Source: Mycolicibacterium iranicum (GTDB lineage: Bacteria; Actinomycetota; Actinomycetes; Mycobacteriales; Mycobacteriaceae). Taken from it: a stretch of 64,000 nucleotides of DNA. Made by a program: the position numbers and the translations under genes. The stretch spans positions 62,001 to 126,000 of the forward strand of contig NZ_JACHVU010000002.1 in assembly GCF_014190915.1 (NCBI RefSeq), in the 5' to 3' direction. This document shows, piece by piece, positions 27,435 to 36,018 of the stretch. Every line of letters starts with the position of its first letter. Positions within the stretch are counted from its first letter, which is position 1. Below the pieces are notes generated by a model, which was given only the letters and a program-made list of their open reading frames with translations, was not told the DNA's origin and did no database searches.

Positions 27435-27456
27435 TAGGCTCGGAGGAAATCCCTCC
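27435..27456 (+). promoter_or_regulatory. Promoter with a palindrome at the predicted start site
   Basis: A TAGGCT -10 candidate (27435-27440) is followed by GGAGG-AAATC-CCTCC (27442-27456). Transcription should begin inside this short palindrome, so it may be an operator; if the start is earlier it would form a small RNA hairpin before the dedA ribosome-binding site. Confidence 0.4.
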
Positions 27457-27473
27457 AGGAAAGGTTACGACAC

Positions 27474-28106
27474 TTGCCCACTGACGGCACCGCCGAACTC
27501 GACGGTCTCGCCGGCTGGACTGTAGACCTGATGGAACGCCTCGGCGGCCCAGGGGCAGGCCTGGCCATCTTCCTGGAGAACCTCTTCCCGCCGCTGCCCA
27601 GCGAGGTGGTCCTGCCGATGGCGGGATTCGCCGCCAAGCTCGGAAAGCTCTCCGTCGTCGAGGCGATCATCTGGACCACGGTCGGCTCGGTGGTCGGCGC
27701 ATGGGTCATCTACCTGCTCGGTGCGTGGCTCGGCCACGACCGGATGCGCACGCTTGCGGTGAAGCTTCCGCTGATCGACGGCGAGGACGTCGACAAGTCC
27801 GCGGCATGGTTCGCCCGCCACGGCACCAAAGGTGTCTTCTTCGGCCGGATGCTGCCGCTGTTCCGCAGCTTCATCTCGGTCCCGGCGGGCACCGAACGGA
27901 TGAACTTCGCCGTCTTCACCGTGCTCACCCTCCTGGGCAGCCTGATCTGGAACAGTGTGTTCATCGGCGCGGGGTACGCCTTGGGCGCCAACTGGCACTT
28001 CGTCGAGCCCTACGCGTCGACCCTGCAGTACGTCGTGCTGATCGCCGTCCTCGGATTCGTCGGCTGGTTCACCGTCAAACGGCTCCGGCGCCGCTCGGCG
28101 CGGTGA
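27474..28106 (+). CDS. DedA-family (SNARE-associated/VTT) membrane protein
   Basis: A 210-residue polytopic membrane protein. The family signatures are FLENLFPPLPSEVVLPMAG near residue 35 and FFGRMLPLFRSFISVPAG near 125, which carry the conserved acidic and arginine residues. DedA proteins act as lipid flippases/scramblases or in proton-motive-force maintenance. The first in-frame start is TTG at 27474 with AGGAAAGG about 9 nt upstream; TTG is an unusual but acceptable start here. The C-terminus is strongly basic. Confidence 0.87.
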   Translation: MPTDGTAELDGLAGWTVDLMERLGGPGAGLAIFLENLFPPLPSEVVLPMAGFAAKLGKLSVVEAIIWTTVGSVVGAWVIYLLGAWLGHDRMRTLAVKLPLIDGEDVDKSAAWFARHGTKGVFFGRMLPLFRSFISVPAGTERMNFAVFTVLTLLGSLIWNSVFIGAGYALGANWHFVEPYASTLQYVVLIAVLGFVGWFTVKRLRRRSAR

Positions 28107-28128
28107 CGGGCCGAAGGTTGTTCCCCGA

Positions 28129-28371
28129 TCAGCGCCAGTCGCGGAACGCGTCCAGCAGCCTGTCCCGGAACGCAGGCTCGAGCCCCTCGTCGGGCGTCGA
28201 GCCGAGGGTGGCCACCGTCACCCGGAACTGTTGCAGATACTGGCTGCAGCCCTCACAGCCGAGCAGGTGTTCGTCGAACCGCGACCGGGTGTCCAGGTCC
28301 AGCGATTCGTCCAGGTAATCGGTGACCAGTTCGACGAGTTCGTTGCAGTCGAGCGGTTTTCCGGTGCTCAC
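28129..28371 (-). CDS. Zinc-finger anti-sigma factor (zf-HC2)
   Basis: An 80-residue cytosolic protein with the ZAS motif H-x3-C-x2-C (EHLLGCEGCSQYL) plus an upstream cysteine (DCNEL), typical of anti-sigma factors that bind an ECF sigma factor. No transmembrane segment is present, unlike RskA-type partners, so it probably senses a cytosolic signal such as redox state. The GTG start overlaps the sigma-factor stop codon (GTGA), which is the standard sigma/anti-sigma coupling. Confidence 0.88.
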   Translation of the reverse strand: MSTGKPLDCNELVELVTDYLDESLDLDTRSRFDEHLLGCEGCSQYLQQFRVTVATLGSTPDEGLEPAFRDRLLDAFRDWR

Positions 28372-29003
28372 ACCGTCTCCCTCAGGTAGTCCTCGAGCGC
28401 TGCGCGCACAGCGGCGCGCCCTCGATGCAGCAACACGCGCTGGTTGGCGGCGGTGATCTCCATCAGACGGCTCACTTCGGCGGCGTCCATGTCCAGCATG
28501 TCACGCATCGTCACCACGAGGCGCTGCCTCTCGGGCAGCTTGTCCAGTTCGCGTCGGGTCACGGCCCGCATCTCCTGACCGAGTACCGATCCCTCCGGTG
28601 TCTCGGGGAACGGGTGGGGGACGGCCTCGTCCTTCCAGTGGCCGGGCCACTGGTCGTCGTTGTCGCGGAAGCGTTTCGGGTCGACCGTGCCGCCGGTGTA
28701 CGCCGCGATCTCGACGTCCACATCGGACCGGTCGCGTAGCCCGCGCTTCTTGGCGATGTTGATCAGGACGGTGAAAAGCCATGTGCGCAAGGATGATCTG
28801 CCCTGGAACCCGTCGATCCCCTTGAGCAGTGCGATCCACGCCTCCTGGACCACCTCCTCGGCGGCCTCGTGGGTGCCGACATACCCGCGGGCGACGCGCA
28901 GCATCGCCGGGGCGTGCTGATCGACCAGAGACGCGAAGGCGACCTCATCGCGCGCTCGCAGCGCGGCGATGAGGTCGGCCTCGTCGATCGATGTGCTGGT
29001 CAT
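28368..29003 (-). CDS. ECF-family RNA polymerase sigma factor
   Basis: A 211-residue ECF sigma factor. Region 2 is seen as AFASLVDQHAPAMLRVARGYVG then AEEVVQEAWIALLKGIDGF, with the DNA-melting part SSLRTWLFTVLINIAKKRG. Region 4 ends with LPERQRLVVTMRDMLDMDAAEVSRLMEITAANQRVLLHRGRAA. The linker between regions 2 and 4 is unusually long (about 60 residues, rich in Asp/Pro/Trp). The anti-sigma gene follows with overlap, and a DUF417 gene precedes by 30 bp, perhaps in one operon. The regulon is unknown. Confidence 0.9.
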   Translation of the reverse strand: MTSTSIDEADLIAALRARDEVAFASLVDQHAPAMLRVARGYVGTHEAAEEVVQEAWIALLKGIDGFQGRSSLRTWLFTVLINIAKKRGLRDRSDVDVEIAAYTGGTVDPKRFRDNDDQWPGHWKDEAVPHPFPETPEGSVLGQEMRAVTRRELDKLPERQRLVVTMRDMLDMDAAEVSRLMEITAANQRVLLHRGRAAVRAALEDYLRETV

Positions 29004-29033
29004 CTGGGGCGGATGGTAATCCGCGGCCGGGAC

Positions 29034-29516
29034 CTAGTGGCGCGAACTGCGAATCGCGTCGGCCAGCGTCCACACCGCCACACCCAGCAGGGCGACGTCC
29101 TTGATCAGGAACTGTCCGGTCGACGACAGGATCGGGAAGCCTCCGGCGGACGCTTCGAAGACGCCGGGGGTGGTGAACAGGAAGCTCAGGGTGGCGACGA
29201 ACAGGCCGACGGCGATGGCGCTGCCCGCGGCCGACAGGGTCGGCCACCACGGCTTGACGGCGATGAGCGCCGCTGCGGTCAGCTCGACCACGCCGAGAAG
29301 GGCGGAGAAGGTGTTGACCGAGAACACGTCGTAGGCCCAGCTCATGAACGGGCTTTCGGAGACCAGCGGCGCGATACCGGCGGCCTCGTAGGCGGTGAAC
29401 TTCAGCGCCCCGATCCAGGCGATGACGACGACGAGTCCGTAGCGTGCCAGGACGGCGCCGGCGCGATCCAGCTGCGGCAGGTGCAGACGGCGGGTGTGGT
29501 CGATGATGGTGGCCAT
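29034..29516 (-). CDS. DUF417/YkgB-like membrane protein
   Basis: A 160-residue membrane protein with four hydrophobic helices (about residues 20-40, 60-80, 92-112 and 130-150). The segments WIGALKFTAYEAAGIAPLVSESPFMSW match the DUF417 (YkgB/RclC-like) family, whose members are linked to oxidant stress. The ATG has GGGAGGA 6 nt upstream. It lies just upstream of the ECF sigma gene on the same strand, consistent with a shared stress response, but that is inferred from position. Confidence 0.82.
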   Translation of the reverse strand: MATIIDHTRRLHLPQLDRAGAVLARYGLVVVIAWIGALKFTAYEAAGIAPLVSESPFMSWAYDVFSVNTFSALLGVVELTAAALIAVKPWWPTLSAAGSAIAVGLFVATLSFLFTTPGVFEASAGGFPILSSTGQFLIKDVALLGVAVWTLADAIRSSRH

Positions 29517-29591
29517 GGGATGTCCTCCCGGTCGGGCCGCACCTGGGTGGCGCGACATTCACCGACGTAGTGGTGGCGAGGGCGCCGAGCG

Positions 29592-29912
29592 TTACACGCC
29601 CGGCGGCGGGTCGGGCACCCGGTGTGGTTCGTAGGCCGAATAGACCTTCCCGCCGATCTTGATGTGAGGGGTGCGGAAGTACGCCGACCCCGTCATCAGG
29701 ATGATCGCCGCGGCGGCGAACGCCACCGCACTCTGGACGTCGGGCAGGCCCGCGAGGAAGAGCAGAACGACGCCGACGACCGTGCCCGACCAGTAGATCC
29801 GTCGCTTGACCGCACGCCTGGGCATGGTCGCGGTGTCGCGGCCCGGTATGGCCGCACCGAGGGCCAGCGCCAGCGCCCCGGCGCCGAGTAGGACGTAAGA
29901 CAGGGTGCTCAT
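29592..29912 (-). CDS. Small membrane protein of unknown function
   Basis: A 106-residue protein with three hydrophobic segments (about 4-24, 40-57 and 62-80) and a polar C-terminal tail ending in prolines. A basic loop (MPRRAVKRRIYW) separates helices 1 and 2. The ATG overlaps the stop of the lipoprotein gene (ATGA), so it belongs to the prolyl oligopeptidase-lipoprotein operon. No family was recognised. Confidence 0.7.
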   Translation of the reverse strand: MSTLSYVLLGAGALALALGAAIPGRDTATMPRRAVKRRIYWSGTVVGVVLLFLAGLPDVQSAVAFAAAAIILMTGSAYFRTPHIKIGGKVYSAYEPHRVPDPPPGV

Positions 29913-30586
29913 GACCCCGGCAGCAGCATCTGGAATCCGTCGACGATCTCCTGCGAGGCGCTGACGTAGTCGGGATTGTCCGGATCGGCCGTCTGGATCG
30001 TCAGGGTCGCCAGGTAGGTCGAGGTGTCGTCCTCGGCCACCACCGCGTGCATGATGATCGGCCGCTCCGGCGCCGGCCCCATCGGTGGGGCCATGTAAGT
30101 GGTTGTCTCCGAGGGCAATCCGCAGGTGGAGTTGCTCTCGGTCTGCAGATCGAATGCGCCCAGTCCACTGACCAGGTTGTCCCGGTTCTGCTCGAAGACC
30201 TCCTCGGGCGCCTGGCTGCCGCGTACGGACTCCAGCGTGACGACCGCGTTGGGGGCGAAATTGTTGCTGATCAGGTCCGTCGCGACGATCGAGTAGCGGA
30301 TGATCTCGCTGTCCATCATCGTGTTGCGTTCCCAGCCCGCGGGAACGGGGATGCGCAGCGCGGGCTCGCTGTCACCCTTGCCCGGGATGTCCTCCAGCGG
30401 CGCGGCGACGGTCGTGCACTGGCTGTCGTCGCCCCCGGACGTCGACGGCGAGGACGTCCCCGGGGCGGACGACACCGCCCCGCTCTCGGAGCCCATCACC
30501 GCCGTGCCCGTGACGTCCTGGGAGCATCCGGTCAGCACCAGCGCCGACGCCGCGGGAATCAGCAGATATCTCCAGCTGAGGGTCAT
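29909..30586 (-). CDS. LpqN/LpqT-family lipoprotein
   Basis: A 225-residue secreted lipoprotein. The signal peptide ends with lipobox LVLTGC (Cys21). A Ser/Thr-rich linker follows, then a domain containing IPVPAGWERN and FAPNAVVTLESV, typical of mycobacterial LpqN-type proteins, whose exact biochemical role is unclear (LpqN is linked to MmpL3-dependent mycomembrane biogenesis). It begins one base after the prolyl oligopeptidase stop and overlaps the next gene. Confidence 0.82.
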   Translation of the reverse strand: MTLSWRYLLIPAASALVLTGCSQDVTGTAVMGSESGAVSSAPGTSSPSTSGGDDSQCTTVAAPLEDIPGKGDSEPALRIPVPAGWERNTMMDSEIIRYSIVATDLISNNFAPNAVVTLESVRGSQAPEEVFEQNRDNLVSGLGAFDLQTESNSTCGLPSETTTYMAPPMGPAPERPIIMHAVVAEDDTSTYLATLTIQTADPDNPDYVSASQEIVDGFQMLLPGS

Positions 30587-30587
30587 G

Positions 30588-32606
30588 TCATCTTCCGTTC
30601 AGTGTGCGGTGCAGGTACTCGTAGACGAGCGCGGAACGGAACGCGATCTGCGGATTGTCCGACGCCCCGGCATGGCCTCCCTCGATGTTCTCGTAATACC
30701 GCACGGAATGTCCGGCTTCTTCGAGAGCGGCGGTCATCTTCCTCGCGTGGCCGGGGTGGACCCGGTCGTCTCGGGTCGAGGTCGTGATGAGCACCGGCGG
30801 GTAGCTCCGCTCCGCTGAGATGTTCTGATAGGGCGAATATTCGGAGATGAACGCCCAATCGTCGGGATCGTCCGGATCGCCGTACTCGGCGACCCACGAG
30901 GCGCCGGCGAGCAGCAGGTGGAACCGTTTCATGTCCAGCAGCGGCACACTGCAGACCAGACCGCCGAACAGTTCGGGGTATTTGGTCAGCATGATGCCCA
31001 TCAGCAGACCGCCGTTGGATCCGCCCTGTGCGCCGAGCTGCTCGACGGTCGTGATCCCGCGCGTCACCAGATCGCGGGCCACCGCGGCGAAGTCCTCGGC
31101 GACGAGGTGGCGTCCCTCGCGCATGGCCTGGGTGTGCCATGTCGGCCCGTACTCGCCGCCGCCGCGGATGTTCGCCAGAACGTAGGTTCCGCCGCGGGAG
31201 AGCCAGAGCCGGCCCATCACCCCGTCGTAGCCGGGGGTCCGGGCCACCTCGAAACCGCCGTAGCCGCCGAGCAATGTGGGGCCGGGGGCCTCGCGGTGGA
31301 GGTGGCCCACCACGAAATACGGGACCTCGGTGCCGTCGTCGGAGGTGGCGAAGTGCTGCGACACCTCGAGGTCGGCGGCGTCGAAGAACGAGGGAGCCCG
31401 CTTGATCTCGGTCAGCGTGCCGCCTGCCGTTCCGTGCAGCAGCCGCGACGGCGTGTCGAAACCCGAACAGTCCAGGAAGATCTCGTCCCCGCGACTGTCC
31501 GCCCCGACGATCGCGGTGTTCGTGTTCTCCGGCAGCCCCGCCACAGGTTCTGCCGTCCACCGGCCCGGCGTGTGCACGGTCACCCGGCTGGCGACGTCGG
31601 CGAGGGTCACGACGACGAGCCGGTCCCGGGTCCACGCGTAGTGGTGCAGGCAGGTGTGTGCGTCCGGCGTGAACACCACCTGCAGATCGGCTGTGCCGCC
31701 GAGGAATCGGTCGTAGTCGGCGGCCAGCAGGGAACCTGCGGGGTAGGTCTGGACGCCGTACGTCCAGTCGGTGCGCAGTTCGATCAACAGCCATTCCCGG
31801 TGGATCGAGATGCTCGCATCGGTGGGGGTGTCGATCCGGATCAGTTCGTCACCGCGCAGTTCGTAGACCTGCTCGTTGAAGAAGTCGGTCGCGCGACTCA
31901 CCAGTGTGCGTTCGAAACCTTCGGTGTGGTCGCGTGAGCCGGCGACCACGACGTCGGCGTCCTCGCCGCTGAACACGGTCTCGGCGTCGCCGAGCTCCTG
32001 GCCCCGCCGCCACCGCTTGACCACGCGGGGATAACCCGACTCGGTCAGCGAGCCGGGCCCGAAGTCGGTGCCGACGAGCAGGGTGTTCTCGTCCTCCCAG
32101 GACACCTGTGACTTCGCCTCCGCCAGTGCGAAGCCATCGTCGACGAATGTCCTTGTCCGCATGTCGAACTCGCGAACGACCGCGGCATCCGAGCCGCCGC
32201 GCGACAGACTGACCAGGGCCAGACAGTGGTCGGGTTCGAGCACATCGGCGCCGGCCCACACCCAGTTCGCACCGTCCGCGGCGGCGAGCTGGTCGACATC
32301 GATCACGACGTCCCAGTCCGGTTTCTCGGTGCGGTAGCTCTCCAGCGTCGTGCGCCGCCACAACCCCTTCGGGTTCGCCGCATCGCGCCAGAAGTTGTAC
32401 AGGTACTCACCGCGCCTGCGCACATACGGGATGCGGGCGTCGGTATCCAGAACCTCCAGCGCCTCGGCGCGCATCTGTTCGAAACGTTCACCGCCGAGTT
32501 CGGCGATCGTCGGTTCGTTGCGCGCACGCACCCAGGCGAGTGCGTCGTCGCCGGTGACCTCCTCGAGCCAGAGGAACGGGTCATCCGCAGGCGGGGGATT
32601 CGTCAC
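30588..32606 (-). CDS. Prolyl oligopeptidase-family serine peptidase (S9A)
   Basis: A 672-residue peptidase, close to the 673 residues of Rv0457c. An N-terminal seven-bladed propeller precedes an alpha/beta-hydrolase domain. The nucleophile lies in GAQGGSNGG (Ser530), the acid in RDDRVHPGHA and the histidine in EGGHAGASD (His645). It should cleave short peptides after proline. The GTG at 32606 (TNPPPADDPFLWLEEV) is preferred over the upstream ATG; CAGAAT lies 6 nt before it, so a leaderless transcript is possible. First gene of a three-gene operon. Confidence 0.9.
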   Translation of the reverse strand: MTNPPPADDPFLWLEEVTGDDALAWVRARNEPTIAELGGERFEQMRAEALEVLDTDARIPYVRRRGEYLYNFWRDAANPKGLWRRTTLESYRTEKPDWDVVIDVDQLAAADGANWVWAGADVLEPDHCLALVSLSRGGSDAAVVREFDMRTRTFVDDGFALAEAKSQVSWEDENTLLVGTDFGPGSLTESGYPRVVKRWRRGQELGDAETVFSGEDADVVVAGSRDHTEGFERTLVSRATDFFNEQVYELRGDELIRIDTPTDASISIHREWLLIELRTDWTYGVQTYPAGSLLAADYDRFLGGTADLQVVFTPDAHTCLHHYAWTRDRLVVVTLADVASRVTVHTPGRWTAEPVAGLPENTNTAIVGADSRGDEIFLDCSGFDTPSRLLHGTAGGTLTEIKRAPSFFDAADLEVSQHFATSDDGTEVPYFVVGHLHREAPGPTLLGGYGGFEVARTPGYDGVMGRLWLSRGGTYVLANIRGGGEYGPTWHTQAMREGRHLVAEDFAAVARDLVTRGITTVEQLGAQGGSNGGLLMGIMLTKYPELFGGLVCSVPLLDMKRFHLLLAGASWVAEYGDPDDPDDWAFISEYSPYQNISAERSYPPVLITTSTRDDRVHPGHARKMTAALEEAGHSVRYYENIEGGHAGASDNPQIAFRSALVYEYLHRTLNGR

Positions 32607-32710
32607 GCCCCCATTCTGCGCACCGCGGCCGGGGACCATCGAATCGGTCGCGAGATCGGTCGGCGCGGTGACGGACTCTGTACTATCGCCGCAGGTGAGC
32701 ATCGGGGGCC

Positions 32711-33781
32711 GTGGTGAACCACATCCGACAGTGGTGGCGACAGCCGGACCGTTATGACTGGATGACGGGGTACCTGGGGTCGCGCCGGCTGCTCCGCTTC
32801 TCGTGCGCGGTGATGGGCTCGATCATGGCCGCGCTCGCCGTCGCCGTGGCGTTGATGTCGTTCAGCCCCGTCGGTCCACACGGGCCCGCCCGGGGCGTGG
32901 TGCTCGCGATCGCCGCCGGGTTCGCCGGCATCGCCGCGATGTACGCGCGGCGGTGGCCGACGCAGCGGCAGTCGGCCGTGTTCTCGGTGGCAGGCAGCAC
33001 TGCTCTCGCCGTCGTCGCACTGACGCAGACCGACCCGCATGCGGGGCTGCTGACCTGCTGGGCCTTCGTCGGACTGGCGGCCTACGTCGCGCTGTCGCAC
33101 AGTCCGCGTCTGTTGGTCCTCACGGTCAGCGTCGCGCTCGCCACCGCCGCCGCGTGCGCGGTGCGGATGGGACTGGACGGGGACGTCCCGCTGGCGGTGG
33201 CCACACTGCTGCTGTCCACCGGAGGTCTGTTGACGGTTCCGTTCGGCGGCCAGATCCTGGTGCGGCTGTTGTGGAACGACGCGGTGTCGACCGATCCTCT
33301 GACCGGCCTGACGAACCGGCGCGGGTTCCGTCGCTCGGCCCACGCCCTCCTCGCCGACGTCGCCCACGGCGGTTCCGGGAGTTTCAGCGTGGTGATGATC
33401 GACCTCGACCGGTTCAAGCGCCTCAACGACACACTGGGCCACGCGGTCGGTGACCGCGTGCTCGTCGACGTGGCCGGCAGACTGCGCGAGGCCTGTGGTC
33501 CAGGCGTGATCGCGGCACGCGTCGGCGGCGAGGAATTCGTGGTCGCCCAGGCCTGCCCGCCTCGCGAGATGGAGATGCTGGCACGGCGCCTCTGTTCGGC
33601 CATCGCCTCGAATCCGTGGCATGTGACGGCAAGCCTCGGCGTCGCCGGCGTCTCGGTACAGGACCCCGCTGCGGACGCCCGCACGGTGATCGAACGGGTC
33701 ATCACCGCGGCCGACATGGCGATGTACGAAGCGAAACGGGCCGGGGGCAACCAGATCCGCCAGTCCGAGGCGGCCGCCTGA
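32711..33781 (+). CDS. Membrane-anchored GGDEF diguanylate cyclase
   Basis: A 356-residue protein. About six transmembrane helices (residues 30-175) precede a GGDEF domain starting at STDPLTGLTNRRGFRR. The active site reads ARVGGEEFVV, a functional GGEEF variant, so it should make cyclic di-GMP. No RxxD inhibitory site is present five residues upstream. TACTAT (32681-32686) is a good -10 box. The N-terminus IRQWWRQPDRYDW is shared with the protein at 48731-49813. The start is one of two tandem GTG codons. Confidence 0.9.
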   Translation: MVNHIRQWWRQPDRYDWMTGYLGSRRLLRFSCAVMGSIMAALAVAVALMSFSPVGPHGPARGVVLAIAAGFAGIAAMYARRWPTQRQSAVFSVAGSTALAVVALTQTDPHAGLLTCWAFVGLAAYVALSHSPRLLVLTVSVALATAAACAVRMGLDGDVPLAVATLLLSTGGLLTVPFGGQILVRLLWNDAVSTDPLTGLTNRRGFRRSAHALLADVAHGGSGSFSVVMIDLDRFKRLNDTLGHAVGDRVLVDVAGRLREACGPGVIAARVGGEEFVVAQACPPREMEMLARRLCSAIASNPWHVTASLGVAGVSVQDPAADARTVIERVITAADMAMYEAKRAGGNQIRQSEAAA

Positions 33782-33792
33782 GAGACTGGGGC

Positions 33793-34083
33793 ATGGGCAT
33801 TTTCGGACGATCCGGGGACGGTCTGGACGACGGCGGGCTCCGCCGGCGGGTCGATGAGCTGGAACGACGCGTGGCGGCGCTGGAGTGGGCGCTGCGCAGC
33901 GCATCGGCTACGGGTGGGGACGGGCCGGCGCCGGGGCCCGCCGCGGCCGGCGGCCAGGTCAGCGCCGAGGTCCTGCACCTGGCCCGGTCCGGCAACAAGA
34001 TCCAGGCCATCAAGGTGCTGCGGGACCAGACGGGGCTGGGGCTCAAGGAATCGAAGGACATCGTCGACGACCTCGCCCCCTGA
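33793..34083 (+). CDS. Small protein with a ribosomal L7/L12 C-terminal-like domain
   Basis: A 96-residue protein. Residues 15-35 form a coiled coil (RRRVDELERRVAALEWAL), followed by an alanine/glycine-proline linker, then about 40 residues (VLHLARSGNKIQAIKVLRDQ and GLGLKESKDIVDDL) that mimic the C-terminal helices of ribosomal protein L7/L12. It is too short to be L7/L12 itself. Such proteins are common in actinobacteria and have no proven role. It follows the GGDEF gene by 11 bp. Confidence 0.78.
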   Translation: MGIFGRSGDGLDDGGLRRRVDELERRVAALEWALRSASATGGDGPAPGPAAAGGQVSAEVLHLARSGNKIQAIKVLRDQTGLGLKESKDIVDDLAP

Positions 34084-34116
34084 CCTCGCCGCCGGCCGCA
34101 CCGCCGGCGGGGGTCA
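34081..34116. terminator. Hairpin between convergent genes, built on both stop codons
   Basis: A 7-bp stem (CCGCCGG 34089-34095 with CCGGCGG 34104-34110) is flanked by a TGACC/GGTCA base. The TGA of each base strand is the stop codon of the L7/L12-like gene and of the flavoprotein gene. It probably acts as a bidirectional terminator, though it lacks a U-tract. Confidence 0.5.
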
Positions 34117-35958
34117 GGACAGGTGATGCACCTCCTGCAGGCCGTACACCGGGGTCGGCAGCCCCTCGTGGCGCGCCTTGAGCTGCAACGCCAGATACAG
34201 CGAGTAGTGCCGGGACTGATGAAGGTTGCCGCCGTGGAACCACAGGTTCGGCTGCTGGGTCGGCTTCCACATGTTGCGCTGCTCGCCCTCCCACGGGCCG
34301 GGGTCCTTAGGGGTGTCGCTACCGAGGCCCCACACCTTGCCGACCCTGTCGGCGACGTCCTGTCCGATCAGGTCCGCCGCCCATCCGTTCATCGAGCCGT
34401 AGCCGGTCGCGTAGACCACCACGTCGGCGGCCAACTCCGTCCCGTCGGAGAGCACGACCGAGTTCTCGGTCAGATGGTCGACCTGGCCGTGCGCGAGCTT
34501 GATCCGGCCGTCGGCGACCATGTCGCAGGCGCCGACGTCGATGTAGTAGCCGGAGCCGCGTCGCAGGTATTTCATGAAAAGCCCGGAACCGTCTGCGCCC
34601 CAATCCAACTCGAAGCCGGCGGCTTCGAGCCGGTCGTAGAAGTCCCGGTCGCGCTCGCGCATCTGGTCGTAGAGCGGGATCTGGAACTCGTGCATGATGC
34701 GGTACGGCAGGGACGCGAACGTCAGGTCCGCCTTCTCCGTCGTCATGCCGTCGGCCACCGCCTGCTCGGAGTACAGCGCACCCAGCCCGATCTCCATCAG
34801 CGAGTCCGACTTGACGATGTGCGTCGATGACCGCTGCACCATGGTGACGTCGACGCCGTTCTCGTAGAGCGCCTTGCAGATGTCGTGGGCCGAGTTGTTC
34901 GACCCGATCACGACGGCTTTCTTCCCGACGTAGGCGTCCGGGCCGGGATGCGCGCTGGAATGGTGCTGCTCGCCGCGGAAGACGTCCTGACCGGGTAGCG
35001 CCGGGACGTTGGGCTTGCCCGACATGCCGGTCGCCAGCACGAGCTGGGTCGGGTGCAGCGTGAGGCGTTCGCCGTCGCGGTCGACCTCGACCGTCCACCG
35101 CTGCGCTGCGTCGTCGAACACGGCCGACAGGCAGGTCGTCTTCGACCAGTACGGCACCTCCATGACGCGGGTGTAGAACTCCAGCCAGTCGCCGATCTTG
35201 TCCTTCGGCGCGAACACCGGCCAGTTCGGCGGGAACGGCAGATACGGCAGGTGGTCATACCAGACCGGGTCGTGCAGACACAGCGACTTGTACCGCTTGC
35301 GCCACTGGTCGCCGGGGCGCTCGTGCTTGTCGACGACGATCGCCGGCACCCCGAGCTGGCGCAGCCGGGCACCGAGCGCGATGCCGCCCTGGCCGCCGCC
35401 GATCACCAGCACGTACGGCTGCACGGTGCGGCCCAGTTCCGCGTCCTCGGCGGCTTTCCTCTCGGCCCACGACCGCGGGTCGGGGTCGTCACCGTGGACA
35501 GCGCCCCGCACCCGGGTCGCACCCTTGCGCTCCTCGTGTCCCTTGAGTTCCTGCAGTGCCGTCAGCAGCGTCCAGGCTTTGTCCGTTCCGTCGGCACTCG
35601 TGAGCCGCAGGTGGCCGGTGCCGCGCCCGGTGCCGGTCTCGAACTCGATGAACGCCGAGGTGACGGCGTCCTGCCCGGTGCCTTCCTGGACCGGCGCCTC
35701 GCGTGTGCGGAACCCGGACGGGTCCGTCTCGATCAGGCGCGCGGCGAGCATGTCGGCGATCTGGTCACGGCCTTCGAGGGTCTTGATGTTCCAGGTGAAG
35801 GACACGAGGTCGCGCCAGAAACCGTCGACGGCGAACATCTCGGTGGCGCGGTCGATGTCGCGGACGGCCAGTGCCGCCTCGAAGGACGCGAGCCAGGCAT
35901 CGACACGCTGCTGCGGCGTCACGTCCGCGGTGGTCTGAAAATCGAGAATGGAAGTCAT
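34114..35958 (-). CDS. Flavin-containing monooxygenase with an N-terminal NTF2-like domain
   Basis: A 614-residue protein. Residues 15-140 look like an NTF2/SnoaL-type domain (AWLASFEAALAVRDIDRATEMF). The rest is a class B flavoprotein: FAD site VLVIGGGQGGIALGARL near 185, NADPH site VVIGSNNSAHDICKALYENG, and FRGEQHHSSAHPG, a variant of the FxGxxxH fingerprint. It resembles YUCCA/Baeyer-Villiger-like FMOs; the substrate is unknown. It has its own upstream motif (35994-36014) shared with the butanediol dehydrogenase promoter, so it is likely part of that regulon. Confidence 0.86.
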   Translation of the reverse strand: MTSILDFQTTADVTPQQRVDAWLASFEAALAVRDIDRATEMFAVDGFWRDLVSFTWNIKTLEGRDQIADMLAARLIETDPSGFRTREAPVQEGTGQDAVTSAFIEFETGTGRGTGHLRLTSADGTDKAWTLLTALQELKGHEERKGATRVRGAVHGDDPDPRSWAERKAAEDAELGRTVQPYVLVIGGGQGGIALGARLRQLGVPAIVVDKHERPGDQWRKRYKSLCLHDPVWYDHLPYLPFPPNWPVFAPKDKIGDWLEFYTRVMEVPYWSKTTCLSAVFDDAAQRWTVEVDRDGERLTLHPTQLVLATGMSGKPNVPALPGQDVFRGEQHHSSAHPGPDAYVGKKAVVIGSNNSAHDICKALYENGVDVTMVQRSSTHIVKSDSLMEIGLGALYSEQAVADGMTTEKADLTFASLPYRIMHEFQIPLYDQMRERDRDFYDRLEAAGFELDWGADGSGLFMKYLRRGSGYYIDVGACDMVADGRIKLAHGQVDHLTENSVVLSDGTELAADVVVYATGYGSMNGWAADLIGQDVADRVGKVWGLGSDTPKDPGPWEGEQRNMWKPTQQPNLWFHGGNLHQSRHYSLYLALQLKARHEGLPTPVYGLQEVHHLS

Positions 35959-35993
35959 GTGACCCAGGGCACACCCGGGTGGCCGCTGCCGGC

Positions 35994-36014
35994 AAGAGTT
36001 GCGAAGCGTTGCAC
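35994..36014 (-). promoter_or_regulatory. Shared 21-nt regulatory motif, copy 1
   Basis: Read on the minus strand, GTGCAAC-N5-GCAACTCTT. It contains two (T/C)GCAAC direct repeats spaced 10 bp apart, 35 bp upstream of the flavoprotein start codon. All 16 fixed bases match the copy at 37345-37365. Confidence 0.65.
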
Positions 36015-36018
36015 GGGG

